64,000 nucleotides of DNA from Corydoras sp. C115. Lineage: Eukaryota; Chordata; Actinopteri; Siluriformes; Callichthyidae. Under the pieces are notes generated by a model, which had not been told where the DNA came from, searched no databases, and saw nothing but the letters and a program-made list of their open reading frames with translations. The translations under genes and the position numbers were made by a program. Shown piece by piece: positions 22,810 to 33,583 of this stretch (its first letter is position 1; each line of letters opens with the position of its first letter). The stretch spans positions 586,001 to 650,000 of the forward strand of contig JAFMOC010000059.1 of the NCBI GenBank assembly GCA_019802505.1, given 5' to 3'.

Positions 22810-23109
22810 TGTTTGTGTTGATCTGTTTCAGCTGTGTGTGTTTGGTGGTTCGTTTGTCCTGGTAAATCCGTTTAATCCGGTTCAGCTTTGTTTTCCCGTC
22901 ATGTGACTTTTCTATATGTTGTAAATACCCAGCCTTTCCCAATGTTCCCTGTCGGAACATTGTTTTTGCGTTATAGTCGTGTCGCGTGCTATTGCTGCAT
23001 TTCCCCTGGTGTCTTCTGCATTAAAAACTACTCTTAAACCTTTAACAGTCTGGATTCTGCTCACTCTAGCCGTGGCATCGGCTGATCGTAACAATGTTAT
23101 TTACAGGAA

Positions 23110-23210
23110 ACGTTTTATTCCCCTCATAACTACTGATTTGTTATGTTCTCATTTGGAAGTCACTTTGGATAAAAGCGTCTGCTAAATCACTGAATGTAAT
23201 GTAAATGTTT
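23110..23210 (+). repeat. L2-clade 3' terminus of a second type
   Basis: CCCTCATAACTACTGATTTG, TATGTTCTCATTTGGAAGTC, then CTTTGGATAAAAGCGTCTGC and (TGTAA)n. The sequence before the common tail differs from the main SINE and matches the reverse complement of 54843-54935, so it marks a separate family sharing the tail. Confidence 0.65.
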
Positions 23211-23394
23211 TCTTTTAATTGTGTGTTTATTAGGATCTTTTTATTTGTGTGTGTGTGTACTGCATTGTGTGTTTGGTGTTTGAATACCAAGATGATGTTT
23301 TAGTCAAATGTGTATGTTTGGCATAGTGTGGATTTGTGGCACCATGTGGTTAGAGTTATGCGTCATAAGCACCTGCTTAATAAATTCATGCAAA

Positions 23395-23960
23395 TTTAAC
23401 AAACTGCAGGATTTGTGGGCATTAAATTGTTTTGACAGCTACTGTATGCGTTATCACAAAGCTCAAACATAGGCTTACATGTGGGAGTGTGGCAATGGGT
23501 GGTAAACGCCCTCAGCGATACCCTTACTTAATTGTTTTTGGACTCTTTGCTGTCTAATTAAAGCACGGGTTGCTGTAAGGAAGCAAAATTCAATGTAATC
23601 AAAAGACGTCAAAAGTGATCTAATGAATGCCTTAAGTCCTATACAGTCAGTTACAACAGATTTATCTTCCAAAGATTAATTTTCGCCCACCATTAATAAG
23701 ATCCTTGATGACATTTAATGCACTTATAATTCGCTTTGAAATTGCCCTTTCAAGCCGACACACATGTAAAGTGGGTCTATCGATTACAAGTTAACAGGAA
23801 GCTGATCTGCACTTAAAATGGGCAATTAAATGGCTGGTAATTATATATTGATTGGACGCTGAGGCGTTTGACAAAGGCCCGGCTGTTTAATCCACATTGG
23901 GAGGGAGGGGGAGGAATGTGAAGAGGAAGTGGTTGTCATGCACTCTGCAAAATCCCCTCT
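23395..23960. promoter_or_regulatory. Candidate conserved non-coding regulatory element
   Basis: A repeat-free block with many ATTA/TAAT homeodomain-type cores, TGATTGGACG and TGACA-type sites in a balanced-complexity sequence. This is the texture of vertebrate developmental enhancers. It sits about 11 kb upstream of the CpG island at 34.4 kb. Conservation cannot be shown from one sequence, so this is inference. Confidence 0.3.
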
Positions 23961-23999
23961 GTGATCAGAAAGCTAACACAGTGCGTGGCTCCTGCCAAC

Positions 24000-24125
24000 C
24001 TCCTCCTCTTCCTCCTACTCCTATTCCAGAGGCAAAGCACAGCACCGTTCTCTCTTTAAAGCCTCTCCTCCTCCTCCCCCTCCTTTTTTTTTTATTTTTT
24101 TTCTTTTATAAATTGCTTTCTTTAC
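24000..24125. repeat. Polypyrimidine-rich tract
   Basis: CTCCTCCTCTTCCTCCTAC, CTCCTCCTCCTCCCCCTCC and long T-runs. Low complexity; no further function inferred. Confidence 0.85.
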
Positions 24126-24284
24126 CTAGTTGCTCTTGGGAAAAGGGATTGATTAAAGGGTCAGGTTAATTGGAACAATGCTATGGTTATTATAAAACAG
24201 GTTCTGTGCAACTAGATACTGGAATGGTGTCAATAGAAGTTATGCCTCAAAAACACTATACCCCACCACCATGCTTAAATGTGG

Positions 24285-24510
24285 CAATTTACCATATAGA
24301 TGCACTTTTTACCTCTTCAATTACAGACTAAAGCCTATATGCTTCTCTATATATTTTATAGTCCCCTTTACTGTGTTCTCTAATGGTCAGGTTCTCCAAA
24401 GATCCACCACTGAGCAGGTATTATTCGGGTGATGGATGATTCTCGGCACTGCCTTGACACTAATGTTGTGGTGATGTGTTAGTATGTGCTGAGTTGGTAT
24501 GATTGAATCG
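24285..24510. mobile_element. Fragment of the MITE-like family
   Basis: ACCATATAGATGCACTTTTT, CAATTACAGACTAAAGCCTATATGCTT, CTCTAATGGTCAGG and ACTAATGTTGTGGTGATGTG match, in order, modules of 54696-55304 and 37455-37700. No termini found. Confidence 0.5.
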
Positions 24511-26231
24511 GACGCAGCAGTCTGCTTGGGTTTTTAAACACTGTGTCCACTTACTGTGTGATCTTTCAGACACGTCTTCCACATAGCAACACATTTTAAT
24601 CGAAAATGTCAGAGCGTGTGTATTTTATTTATATTTGTATATAAATAATTCATATATAAATATGTGTGTTTAGAGTGACTGTAAATGAACTGTGGATGGT
24701 CATTTGAACTTTAAGATCCCTGACTAGTGTTTTAAAAACTTTCAATCTGTACAGTTTTCCTGTATAATTGTGATGAAGTGGTGCAAGCAAACTGCAACCA
24801 AGTAGATTGCTGGTTATCCAGCTAATAAGTCAAAATGCACAAATCAGTGTTCTATAACAGTGATGTTTAGTTAAACTAAGTCCTTTACTAAACAGGATGT
24901 TGTGTTTTGGTTTAAGGTTCTTGTTCAAAAGAAAGGACTTTTTTTCAAAAGCCTAAAAAAAAAAAAACCTCGCATGAAGGACTTTGGAGCCATCTTTTTA
25001 ATGTTATTCATGAGCACAAAGTGTACAGGGTCAAATAGAACACAGATTAAGTACACACACACACAAAAAAAATTGTATATACAGTATATATACTGTATAT
25101 ATGTGTGTGTATGTATATATCAATGCCAAACAATTATATTATTAAGCTGGGTGTGTGTACCAAATTTCTTATGTTTCTGAAAAAAAAATTGGAATGGCTT
25201 AATAATTCTGATCTTGCAGTTGTGAGTCTTTTGTAGTTGTTTGATATTTAGTGTGTCAGCAGTCACACATTTAATTAGTGTGTCATTGGGTTATCAGTTG
25301 AGCTGCTTGACTGAATTAGTGACTGATTAAGTATGACGTAACCAATTATTGACATTGTGTCACCTGCAGTGGATTGTAAGGCTTTGTGAATTGTATTTGT
25401 AAATCCTGTTAGTTTGAGTCATTTAGGCTTCTTTTGCACATTTTTTTTATATATAATGTTTCAGTTTCATGTCAAATTAAGCTGATGAGTAGTAAAAGAA
25501 TGTTTACATATATATTGAATAATCTGACAGAACATTCCAGCAAACAAAATCGTACCTTATGCACAGTGTAGTAACTTTTACTAAAGCATTCAAATGCAGA
25601 AAACATTTAGTCAAGGTCAAGCTCAAGTACAGATGCCTACCATGAGTTAAAGCAAATGGTAGCACAGAGACATAATTCCCATGGCCACACTACAATGCGG
25701 CTAACTGCCGAGTAAAGAGCTGTTTTTAATTCCTTGCTGAAGCTTATTTTCATTTGCCTTTAGGTGGAAGATCATTAGAAATGCTTTTTTTTTGTTATCA
25801 TCAATATCACCAGTACCACATTGATGTGCGTACAATGTATATTTTTGCAGTAAAGCCATTATTACCTCCTTTGGCAGAGACATGGCACCAACGTTACTGT
25901 AGAAAGTTCAATACATTTTAACAAAACACTGAATTCACAATGCTCTGTAAACACTAAATTGACCTTCTGCACACATCAATGTGTTCGTGGGTTTTGTCAC
26001 ACTCCTCAAATAAAATAAACTCTGTAAACGTTTGGGCTCAGCCAGATTTCTGTTTTGTTTTACTTCAATGTCAACTGAGTCTAATGAAGAAAACTACATA
26101 TTAGGTTTGACACTTTAATAACGGGCAAACTGCATACGTATCAAATGGAAGCATTTATATATGGAGAACAATTGAACTTACAATTGTAAGTTCATATAAT
26201 CTATAAAAATAATAATATAATATTGTATAAA
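24511..26231. other. Non-coding DNA with a TA palindrome
   Basis: Includes a perfect-looking palindromic TATATACAGTATATATACTG patch near 25076-25100 with adjacent (TG)n. Otherwise no recurrent repeat or coding signature. Confidence 0.4.
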
Positions 26232-26232
26232 T

Positions 26233-26545
26233 GGGCGGCACGGTAGCTTAGTGGTTAGCATGTTTGCCTATCAGCACTGGGGATCCAGGTTCGAATCCCA
26301 ATTTGGGTGGAAGGGTTTCTCCCGGTTCTCCAGTTTCCTCCCACAGTCCAAATACATGGATTCAAGGTAAATTGAATGCTCTGGATTGCCCCATATAGTA
26401 TGTGTATGCGTGTCTGTGTGAGTAAGTGTGCCCAGTAATAGAATGGTGCCCTGTTCTGGGAGTGTCTACCCAAAACTACCATGGATGGGCATGGGGATCG
26501 CCTGCGCGACCGTATTAGAGGATTAAGTGGAAGAATATTGAATAA
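26233..26545 (+). repeat. V-SINE, diverged
   Basis: Head GGCGGCACGGTAGCTTAGTG and B box AGGTTCGAATCC are intact. A deletion removes the ..TCCATGTTCTCCCCGTG part of the core (GGGTGGAAGGGTTTCTCCCGG). Tail AAGTGGAAGAATATTGAATAA. Confidence 0.88.
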
Positions 26546-27206
26546 ATATTTTATAAATATATCCTCTAACCCAGTTGATTTAATTTGTGTTGGAATGTGA
26601 ATGGTTAACTCTGACTCCCTGTATGACGTTTGCCACCTTTTGCACATGTGATCGACTCTCCAGCTATAAACTTACAGAGGGTTGTGCAGAAGCAATGTAA
26701 TGAGAGCCTGATTTCATATGCAAATAAAGTCAACTGATAATATTCTACCTCTGAACATATGAGCTTTGTTATCTTTAATTGTGTAAAAAGTTCTGTCTGC
26801 TGTCAAGTAAATGAATCATGGGGGGGGGGTAGTCTGTTAGTTCAGTATGAGGAACAATATGAGCTCAGAAGAACGTCACTGCTAATGAGGAGGACATTCT
26901 TACAAATTCATTAGCTCAACGAGATCAACTTTAAATGGAAAGTTGGAGTTTATTGGCAGACAGCCTACAAGTTTAATTTGCTGTGTCATCGCAATGTATT
27001 CTGTCTGTGGTAAAAGGTTTTTATTATTTTTTTCTTTTTTGCGTTTTACCACAACTGTGTCACTGCCAGACTTGACCCAAATTTCCATTTGGGTCAAGGT
27101 TTATTGGGGAAAATGACAATTACGCAGATTTTATTATATTTTATAATTTAATATATATAATATTTAGATTTTATTATTTTTTATAGAATATAATAAATAG
27201 TCTATG
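26546..27206. other. Non-coding DNA
   Basis: Contains a ten-G run at 26820-26829 and AT-rich sequence after 27120. No gene or dispersed repeat. Confidence 0.4.
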
Positions 27207-27207
27207 C

Positions 27208-27265
<58 letters not shown>
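27207..27265. repeat. (ATCT)n microsatellite at SINE tail
   Basis: About fourteen ATCT units abut the 3' end of the minus-strand V-SINE. In other copies this position holds CCAT or TTCA repeats. Confidence 0.97.
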
Positions 27266-27266
<1 letters not shown>

Positions 27267-27570
27267 GTCATCTTCCGCTTTATCCTATATTAGGGTCGCG
27301 GGGGGGGTTCCCCATGCCCATCCAGCGGAGAACGTTTCGGGCGCTGGGCAGACACTCACACAGACACGCACACAGACACACTCTATATGGGGCAATTTAG
27401 AGAACTCAATTGACTTGATCCATGTTTTTGGACTGTGGGAGGAAACCGGAGAACCCGGAGGAAACCCACGCGGACACGGGGAGAACATGGAAACTCCACC
27501 CAGGTGGGGATTCGAACCGGGAATCCCTAGTGCTGAGAGGCGAACGTGCTAACCACTAAGTCACCGTGCC

Positions 27571-27573
<3 letters not shown>
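27266..27573 (-). repeat. V-SINE, full length minus a short internal deletion
   Basis: GTCATCTTCCGCTTTATCCT to GTCACCGTGCCGCC. The GATACACCCAGGACAGGGCG..GCTGGG segment is missing (GGCGCTGGGCAGACACTCAC). It sits between (ATCT)n and a TA run of about 84 bp. Confidence 0.95.
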
Positions 27574-27659
<86 letters not shown>

Positions 27660-27671
27660 GAGAGAGAGCTA
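27574..27671. repeat. (TA)n followed by short (GA)n
   Basis: An uninterrupted TA run of about 42 units to 27656, then AGAGAGAGAGC. Confidence 0.98.
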
Positions 27672-29561
27672 GAGACCAAGAACCCAAGGCCAGTGAAAGT
27701 ATCATATCATAAAAGAATCAGTTAACTACTAAATTTAGGCACTTACAATTATTAACCAGATTAACAGTTGCATGCTTTATAGTAATAATTATGTTATGCA
27801 TTTCCTGTGTGATAAAACTGATCTAAAAGATAGAAATGCTTGGGAAGCTTCATGTGTTTAAAGGTTGTTGACAAAACAGCGATACTAATGTGTTGTCACT
27901 TAGTACAGCTGCAATGCTTCAAGGTAAAACACAGTTCAATCCAATTTATCCAGTCCTTATATCCTGTGTAATGAGAGGCTACATATAAAAGTGCAGTAAT
28001 TTCACAGCATGTGTAAAGGTTAATAGTCATAATGAAGCTGATTTTGGTTCAGTCCAACTTGCCAGTGCGGAAGAAAGGGTGTATTACCTCATTCTTACTT
28101 GAGCTGGCAGGTTGTTATCATTTAAGATTGCTTCAACAATTAACAAAAATGAATTCTATTCCTCATTGCAACCCACACTGCATGATATATTCACTTTCAT
28201 AGCTTTTATCTGAGCAACTTTTAAATCAGGTTGTTAGAGTATATTTTTTCTGTTTTGTTAACACTTCTGTACAATAAATGGACCGAATCAGACCAGGTTG
28301 CATGCCATGCTCACAGTATTTCAGAGCTTTATCTGTAGTGTGTTATCTATGTGAATGCAGTGATCAATTACAATGACAGTAAAATAGGGAGAACCGAGAC
28401 ACCTCAATGTCTCACTGTCTGCATTGATCATACTCTGAGGGAAGGCTGAAGAAAGCTTTTCCATTAAATCCTGTAGTGGAAGGGTGAAAAGACAAATGTA
28501 CAGTCAACTAATGCTACCAGCAGACCACAGGGTTTAATTAGGAGTGCTGGTTTAGTGCCAAAGGAAAAATTAATTAGTGTTCTAAATAAATGAACACATT
28601 TCGCGGTAGTAGAAGTTGATGCTCAGACTGCAGCACTTGGTTTGGTCAATTACACAAGACATAACATCTAAAGTGAAACGGATCAGTCGGTATTGACTCA
28701 TTATTTTTTCGGAGTCGTAGAGCCAGGAATAAAGACGAGACTTAAAAAAACAGACAATGTGTAAGCACACTGCAGGTTCTAGGAGTAAAATAATAGACAT
28801 TGCTTGCATTTCTTCTCACTAACCAAATAGGCATGCACATTATTTTATTAATTTTTTATTGTGAGAATAAAAGTCAGGTTAGGGATGTTATTATAATTTG
28901 TTTTAATACATTTTATTAACTATAATACGTTTAATTTAATATATTTTTTATTATTTATTATAAATATTTTTGTAATCATAATATTTTCTGTCTTTTTCTA
29001 ATTGCCAAGTGCATATTGACATGCTATATATTGAAATAATGTTTTAGGACAAACTCTCTGCAAATCATTACATACATACATAATGTTAACAAGAAATCAC
29101 ATATAATGTTGTGTAAGTTTTAAAAAATATATATATTTTTCTTCCAAAGATATGTACCCCTTTTTTTCACTTGTAATATTTTGCGTAATGCTTCCATCCT
29201 AAAAAATATATTGCCAACATCCCACTATTACTACTAAAGCCAATGCCCTAACCAGGTCGCTATGGTTATCACAGGACACACATCTAAAATTTTGCATCTT
29301 TACCATGACTTAGTATAGAAGGAAATATTGGTTCTCAAATGAAATTACATTAATATAGAAATTAAAAGACAATAAAAGTGAACATTTTTTTATTTATAAT
29401 GGTGTGCAAATCCATACCATTGCTTCGATAACCATTGTAGATGATTAACAAATGGCATTTATTGAAATTATTTCTAAAATATATAACACTATTATTTTAT
29501 AATTTAGCTTTATAAAATAAATTACATAAATTATTATGATTTATAATGAATTATAAGAAGA
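27672..29561. other. Longest repeat-poor stretch upstream of the CpG island
   Basis: About 1.9 kb with no recognised repeat. AT content rises sharply after 28840 (TTTATTATTTATTATAAATA). The 75-codon minus frame at 28582-28809 has no recognisable motif. Confidence 0.45.
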
Positions 29562-29574
29562 GAATCTCAAAAGA

Positions 29575-29923
29575 GCGGCATGGTGCCGTAGTGGTTAGCA
29601 CGTTCGCCTCTCAGCACTAGGGATTCCCGGTTCGAATCCCCATCTGGGTGGAGTTTCCATGTTCTCCCCGTGTCTGCGTGGGTTTCCTCCGGGTTCTCCG
29701 GTTTCCTCCCACAGTCCAAAAACATGGATCAAGTGAATTGAATTCTCAAAAAATTGCCCCATATAGAGTGTGTCTGTGTGAGTGAGTGTGTGCCCAGCGA
29801 TGGATTGGCGCCCTGTCCTGGGTCTGTCTGCCCAGCGCCCGAGATGCTCTCCCCTGGATGGGCATGGGGAACCCCACCGCGACCCTAATAGAGGATAAAG
29901 CGGGAGATAATGAATGAATGAAT
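29575..29923 (+). repeat. V-SINE, full length with perfect 13-bp TSD
   Basis: TSD GAATCTCAAAAGA at 29562-29574 and 29924-29936. It is the (GAATG)n subtype with GCGATGGATTGG, CACCGCGACCC and AAGCGGGAG. Low divergence suggests a recent insertion. Confidence 0.97.
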
Positions 29924-29936
29924 GAATCTCAAAAGA

Positions 29937-30844
29937 ATTATGGACTACTAAAAATGTAATAGTAAACATGGACAAACATTTTATTTATACCAAATTGATT
30001 AAGTACAGTTGTTGTTGCTTTTGAATTTACTGTAAGTTATGCACCTTTAGTTTTAATGTAAACTGAACATCGGCCTTATCTCATTCTCCCAGGTTCTCAC
30101 TTGTATAAGCTATAAAGTAATTTACTGTCCATGAGAATGCTTTTACCATGAACACTCGCAATAATGCACCTATTAATGCCTTACAGATTGTGTGATTTAC
30201 GATTGTTAAAGGTTATTTGTGAGTTGTATTGGTTAAAACTTATTTTGGAGTTATGGGGCATTTGGCTGTTGTGTTGTTTATTGTGATTAACGGCAGGTAA
30301 TGTGTCTGAAATTTTCGCTCTTTATTTTTAAAACTAGATGTTCTTCTTTTGATGTATTTTTTTAGCATTAACTTTTAAAATTTTATTTATCAGTGTTCAC
30401 ACATCAAATCATATAGAACAAACAAAAACTTCACATATCTAAAGCTCTAGTCTTGATGTTATCTATAAGACTAAAGCAATAAAAAGCTAAAAACACAACT
30501 TGCCAATAGTCTGTCTGGTATAAACTGATTGGTAAATTGCATTACAACCATTACAACAATCAGATTTCATTTTGACTAATTGGACACAGGTGTAAGTGAA
30601 TTGAATCAAAATTGAAAGCAGTACATTAAATGACCAGTAATTACATTTGAATAATAGCTTAAACAGCTTCTTACAAGCATGTGTTTGGTTTGACAATATT
30701 GCATTTGCATGAGCAAATGTGCTCAGCGTGTAGTACTTGAAAAGCCTGAATTCAGCATGAACTTTTTGGACTGAATATGCTTTCTCTGATTTCAGCTTAG
30801 CGATAGAACGAATGTTCATAAAAAAGAAACAATTATTCAATACT
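29937..30844. other. Non-coding DNA
   Basis: Contains a 124-codon minus frame (30487-30861) that runs into the following SINE and has AT-driven amino-acid content. Not supported as a gene. Confidence 0.45.
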
Positions 30845-30853
30845 ACATTTAAA

Positions 30854-31154
30854 GGCGTCACGGTGGCTTAGTGGTTAGCACGTTTGCCTCTCAGCACTAG
30901 GGATTCCCGGTTCGAATCCCCATCTGAGTGGAGTTTCCATGTTCTCCCCGTGTCCGCGTGGGTTTCCTCCTGGTTCTCCGGTTTCCTCCCACAGTCCAAA
31001 AACATGGATCAAGTCAATTGAATTCTCCAAAATTGCCCCATATAGAGTGTATCTGTGTAAGTGAGTGTGTGCCCAGCGATGGATTGGCGCCCTGTCCTGG
31101 GTCTATCTGCACAGCGCCCGAGATGTTCTTCCCTAGATGGGCATGGGGAACCCC
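30854..31154 (+). repeat. V-SINE lacking its 3' tail but with a TSD
   Basis: Head to GGGCATGGGGAACCCC is intact. The final block (GCGACCCTAATAGAGGATAAAGCGGGAG plus the simple tail) is missing. ACATTTAAA occurs at 30845-30853 and again at 31155-31163, so this looks like a complete insertion with an unusual 3' end. Confidence 0.88.
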
Positions 31155-31170
31155 ACATTTAAAATTTCAG

Positions 31171-31527
31171 GGCGGCACAGTGGGGTGGCATGGTGGTTTA
31201 GTGGTTTAGCATGTTCTCCTCTCAGCGCTAGGGATTCCCAGTTCGAATCCCAATCTGGGTGGAGTTTCCATGTTCTCCCCGTGTCCGCGTTGGTTTCCTC
31301 CTGGTTCTCCGGTTTCATCCCACAGTCCAAAGACATGGATCAAGGTCAATTGAATTCTCCAAATTGCCCCATATAGAGTGTGTCAGTGTGAGTGAGTGTG
31401 TGCCCAGCGATAGATTGTCACCATGTCCTGGGTGTATGTTCTCCCCTGGATGGGCATCCAGGTTATGTATGCCCTCCCCCCCCGCGAACCTAGTAGAGGA
31501 TAAAGCAGAAGATGATCAATGGATGGA
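31171..31527 (+). repeat. V-SINE with doubled head
   Basis: GGCGGCACAGTGG is followed at once by a second head, GGTGGCATGGTGGTTTAGTG. Core and tail follow, with a deletion after CCTGGGTGTAT and a C-rich CCTCCCCCCCCGCG. It ends AAGCAGAAGATGATCAATGGATGG. Confidence 0.9.
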
Positions 31528-31742
31528 GGGCGGCACATTGGCATAGTGGTTAGCATGCCCAGTGTTCATGTTCCTTCAATGTCCACACGTTTTCTATGGG
31601 TTCTCTAGTTTCCTCCCACAGTTAAAAAAAACTTTAATTGCCCCCAAATAATGTCTGTGTGAGTGAGTGTTTACCCAGCAATGAATTGGCACCCTGTCCT
31701 GAGTGTATCTGCCCGAAACTTTCCCTTCTGAATGGGAATCCT
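31528..31742 (+). repeat. V-SINE, old partial, third in a head-to-tail row
   Basis: GGCGGCACATTGGCATAGTGG, CTCTAGTTTCCTCCCACAGT, ATTGCCCCCAAATAATGTCTGTG, GCAATGAATTGGCACCCTG. The B box is missing. It directly adjoins the tail of the previous copy. Confidence 0.8.
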
Positions 31743-32521
31743 TATGATAAACTGTCTACTCATATTTTTTTTGTAAAACTAAGATGATTTTTTTTTTTTA
31801 TTGTTTTAAAATAACTTACAATTATTTGCAATCCAACTTGTGTTTATTTAACAAAAACATTAAAGTAATTCTAATCTAATATATACATTGTTTTACTCTG
31901 TGACAGTTAGTGGTCAAAGCACAATGTTTCATTGAGATGTCTGCCTCTCTCTCCTCTCTCTCTCTCTCTCTCTCACTCTCTCTCACTCTCTCTCTCTTTA
32001 TAGCTCTCTCTTTCACACACACACACGCCCACGCACAAAGTCATCATGTACTGCTGGTGCACCTGATGCCATCATGGCAGCATAAACTTCAGCTCTATTA
32101 CTGTCACTGCCATGCTAAAAATGGCCCTCTACCCAAATAGCATTTTCAATAGTGATGCTATAGTGGTTCCTTTTATTGAAGGGGCTTCTATTATATTAAA
32201 GACTGCCTCCTTCTTACAGTGCACATTAAGCATCAGCCTTGTTAAAGTCACCTTTGGCATGCTCGGGTGTACATCTGGCCTTTTTTTTACTACTGTTTGT
32301 GATCAATATCTTTTGGTAATACCTTATAAATAATGCTTAAAGGATGCAGGTGCCTCAGGTTACAAAAAGTCCAACCTTATGGTCAGACTGCTATTTAAAC
32401 ACGTTTTGTGGTGATTAGTTTTGTGTTGTTTGTATTTGTTTGGCCTTAGTTTACAACCTGCTAATTCTGCAATTAGTTTAGAAGTCCTCTCGTGCTCCCA
32501 GCATCGCAGTCAGTTTGGATC
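31743..32521. other. Non-coding DNA
   Basis: Apart from the microsatellite at 31943-32033 nothing recurrent is visible. The plus frames here are short and low in information. Confidence 0.4.
31943..32033. repeat. (TC)n and (AC)n microsatellite
   Basis: Interrupted CT run to about 31998, then TTTCACACACACACACGCCC. Confidence 0.95.
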
Positions 32522-32712
32522 ATTTCAGCCCATTATCTTCCTTTACTGAGCACGAGGGTCACAGCGGGTTCCCCATGCCCATCAGGGGGAAAATGTTCTA
32601 GACGTGGTGCTGATACACTGAGAACTGGACAGGCCGGGACGGGGAGGGCAGGGGCTCAATCTATGGAAACTCCACACAGATTGGGATTTGAACCTGGGCA
32701 CTTGGCAGAAAG
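32522..32712 (-). repeat. Divergent V-SINE-related module (type X), copy 1
   Basis: CATTATCTTCCTTTACTGAGCACGAGGGTCAC, GGTTCCCCATGCCCATCAGGGGGAAAATG, TTCTAGACGTGGTGCTGATACAC, then CTCAATCTATGGAAACTCCACACAGATTGGG. It has the V-SINE order with private changes shared with 33355-33560, so it is a distinct sub-lineage or a duplicated derivative. Confidence 0.75.
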
Positions 32713-32726
32713 GGCGCCAATCTAAT

Positions 32727-33075
32727 CCATCCATCCATTATCTTCCGCTTTATCCTCTACTAGGGTGGCGGGGGGGTTCCCCATGCCCATTCAGTGGAGA
32801 ACGTTTCGGGCGCTGGGCAGATACACCCAGGACAGGGTGCCAATCCATCGCTGGGCACACACTCACTCACACAGACACACTCTATACGGGGCAATTTGGA
32901 GAATTCAATTTACCTTGATCGATGTTTTCGACTGTGGGAGGAAACCGGAGAACACGGAGGAAACCCAAGCGGACACGGGGAGAACATGGAAACTCCACCC
33001 AGATTGGAATTCGAACCTGGACCGCTGGCACTGTAAGGCGAAGGTGCAAACCATTAAGACACCATGCCGTCCTGG
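32727..33075 (-). repeat. V-SINE, full length
   Basis: From ATCCATCCATCCATTATCTT to the head complement CACCATGCCGTCC. The B-box part is altered (TTCGAACCTGGACCGCTGGC). Confidence 0.93.
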
Positions 33076-33083
33076 TCCAGAAA

Positions 33084-33290
33084 ATCCATCCATCCATCAC
33101 TTGGCACACACTCAATCACACTCTATGAAGAGTTCAATTGACCTTGAACCATGTTTTTATGCTGTGGGAGGAAACCAGAGAACCTGGAGGAAACCCACGC
33201 GGACACGGGGAGAACACAGAAACTCCACCCAGATTGGGATTCAAACTGGGAATCCCTAGCGCATGCTAACCACTAAGCCACCGTGCCACC
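33084..33290 (-). repeat. V-SINE with large internal deletion
   Basis: The tail CCATCCATCCATCAC joins directly to TTGGCACACACTCAATCACACTC, skipping the CTTCCGCTTTATCC..CAGGGCGCC half. The core and head are normal. It ends GCCACCGTGCCACCCTGGTCCAG, and that last string also follows the preceding copy. Confidence 0.88.
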
Positions 33291-33354
33291 CTGGTCCAGC
33301 CAATGTTTTTGAAAACCCCTGGTAAATAATTTGCGTTATTGGACCCATGCTGCA

Positions 33355-33560
33355 TGCTCCTTTACTGGGCACTAGGGTCACAACGGGTTCCCTATGCCTA
33401 TTGAGGGGAAAATGCTCTAGACAAGGTGCTGATACACCAAAAACAGGACAGGATGAGAGGTGGGGGGGACTCAATCTATGGAAACTTCACACAGATTGGG
33501 ATTAGAACCTGGGCACTTGGCAGACACAGACCAATCTATCGCTGGGCACACACTCAATCA
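33355..33560 (-). repeat. Divergent V-SINE-related module (type X), copy 2
   Basis: Shares with 32522-32712 the private strings CTCCTTTACTGGGCAC/TTCCTTTACTGAGCAC, GGGTTCCC.ATGCC, GAAAATG.TCTAGAC, AGGTGCTGATACACC, GACTCAATCTATGGAAACT and GAACCTGGGCACTTGGCAGA. Confidence 0.75.
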
Positions 33561-33583
33561 CACTCTACATCATGGTTCAAATT

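Larger units (their letters stand above)
22151..23093 (+). mobile_element. Solo LTR containing two nested SINEs
   Basis: The LTR starts TGTCACATTAATCGG (7 bp at 22151-22157, resuming after the V-SINE) and ends GGCTGATCGTAACA at 23093. A perfect 5-bp TSD ATGTT flanks it (22146-22150 and 23094-23098). ATTAAAAACTACT near 23022 may act as a poly(A) signal. Removing the two SINEs leaves an LTR of about 360 bp. Its GATCGTAACA end resembles GATCGCTAACA of the 19781-20230 LTR, suggesting related lineages. Confidence 0.8.

Noticed and set aside
30487..30861. 124-codon minus frame outside known repeats
   Set aside because: Amino-acid content follows AT-rich DNA, no domain is visible, and its start lies at the edge of a SINE. 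Chance length in AT-rich DNA is plausible.
32765..33259. 164-codon plus-strand frame
   Set aside because: Entirely within adjacent minus-strand V-SINE copies.
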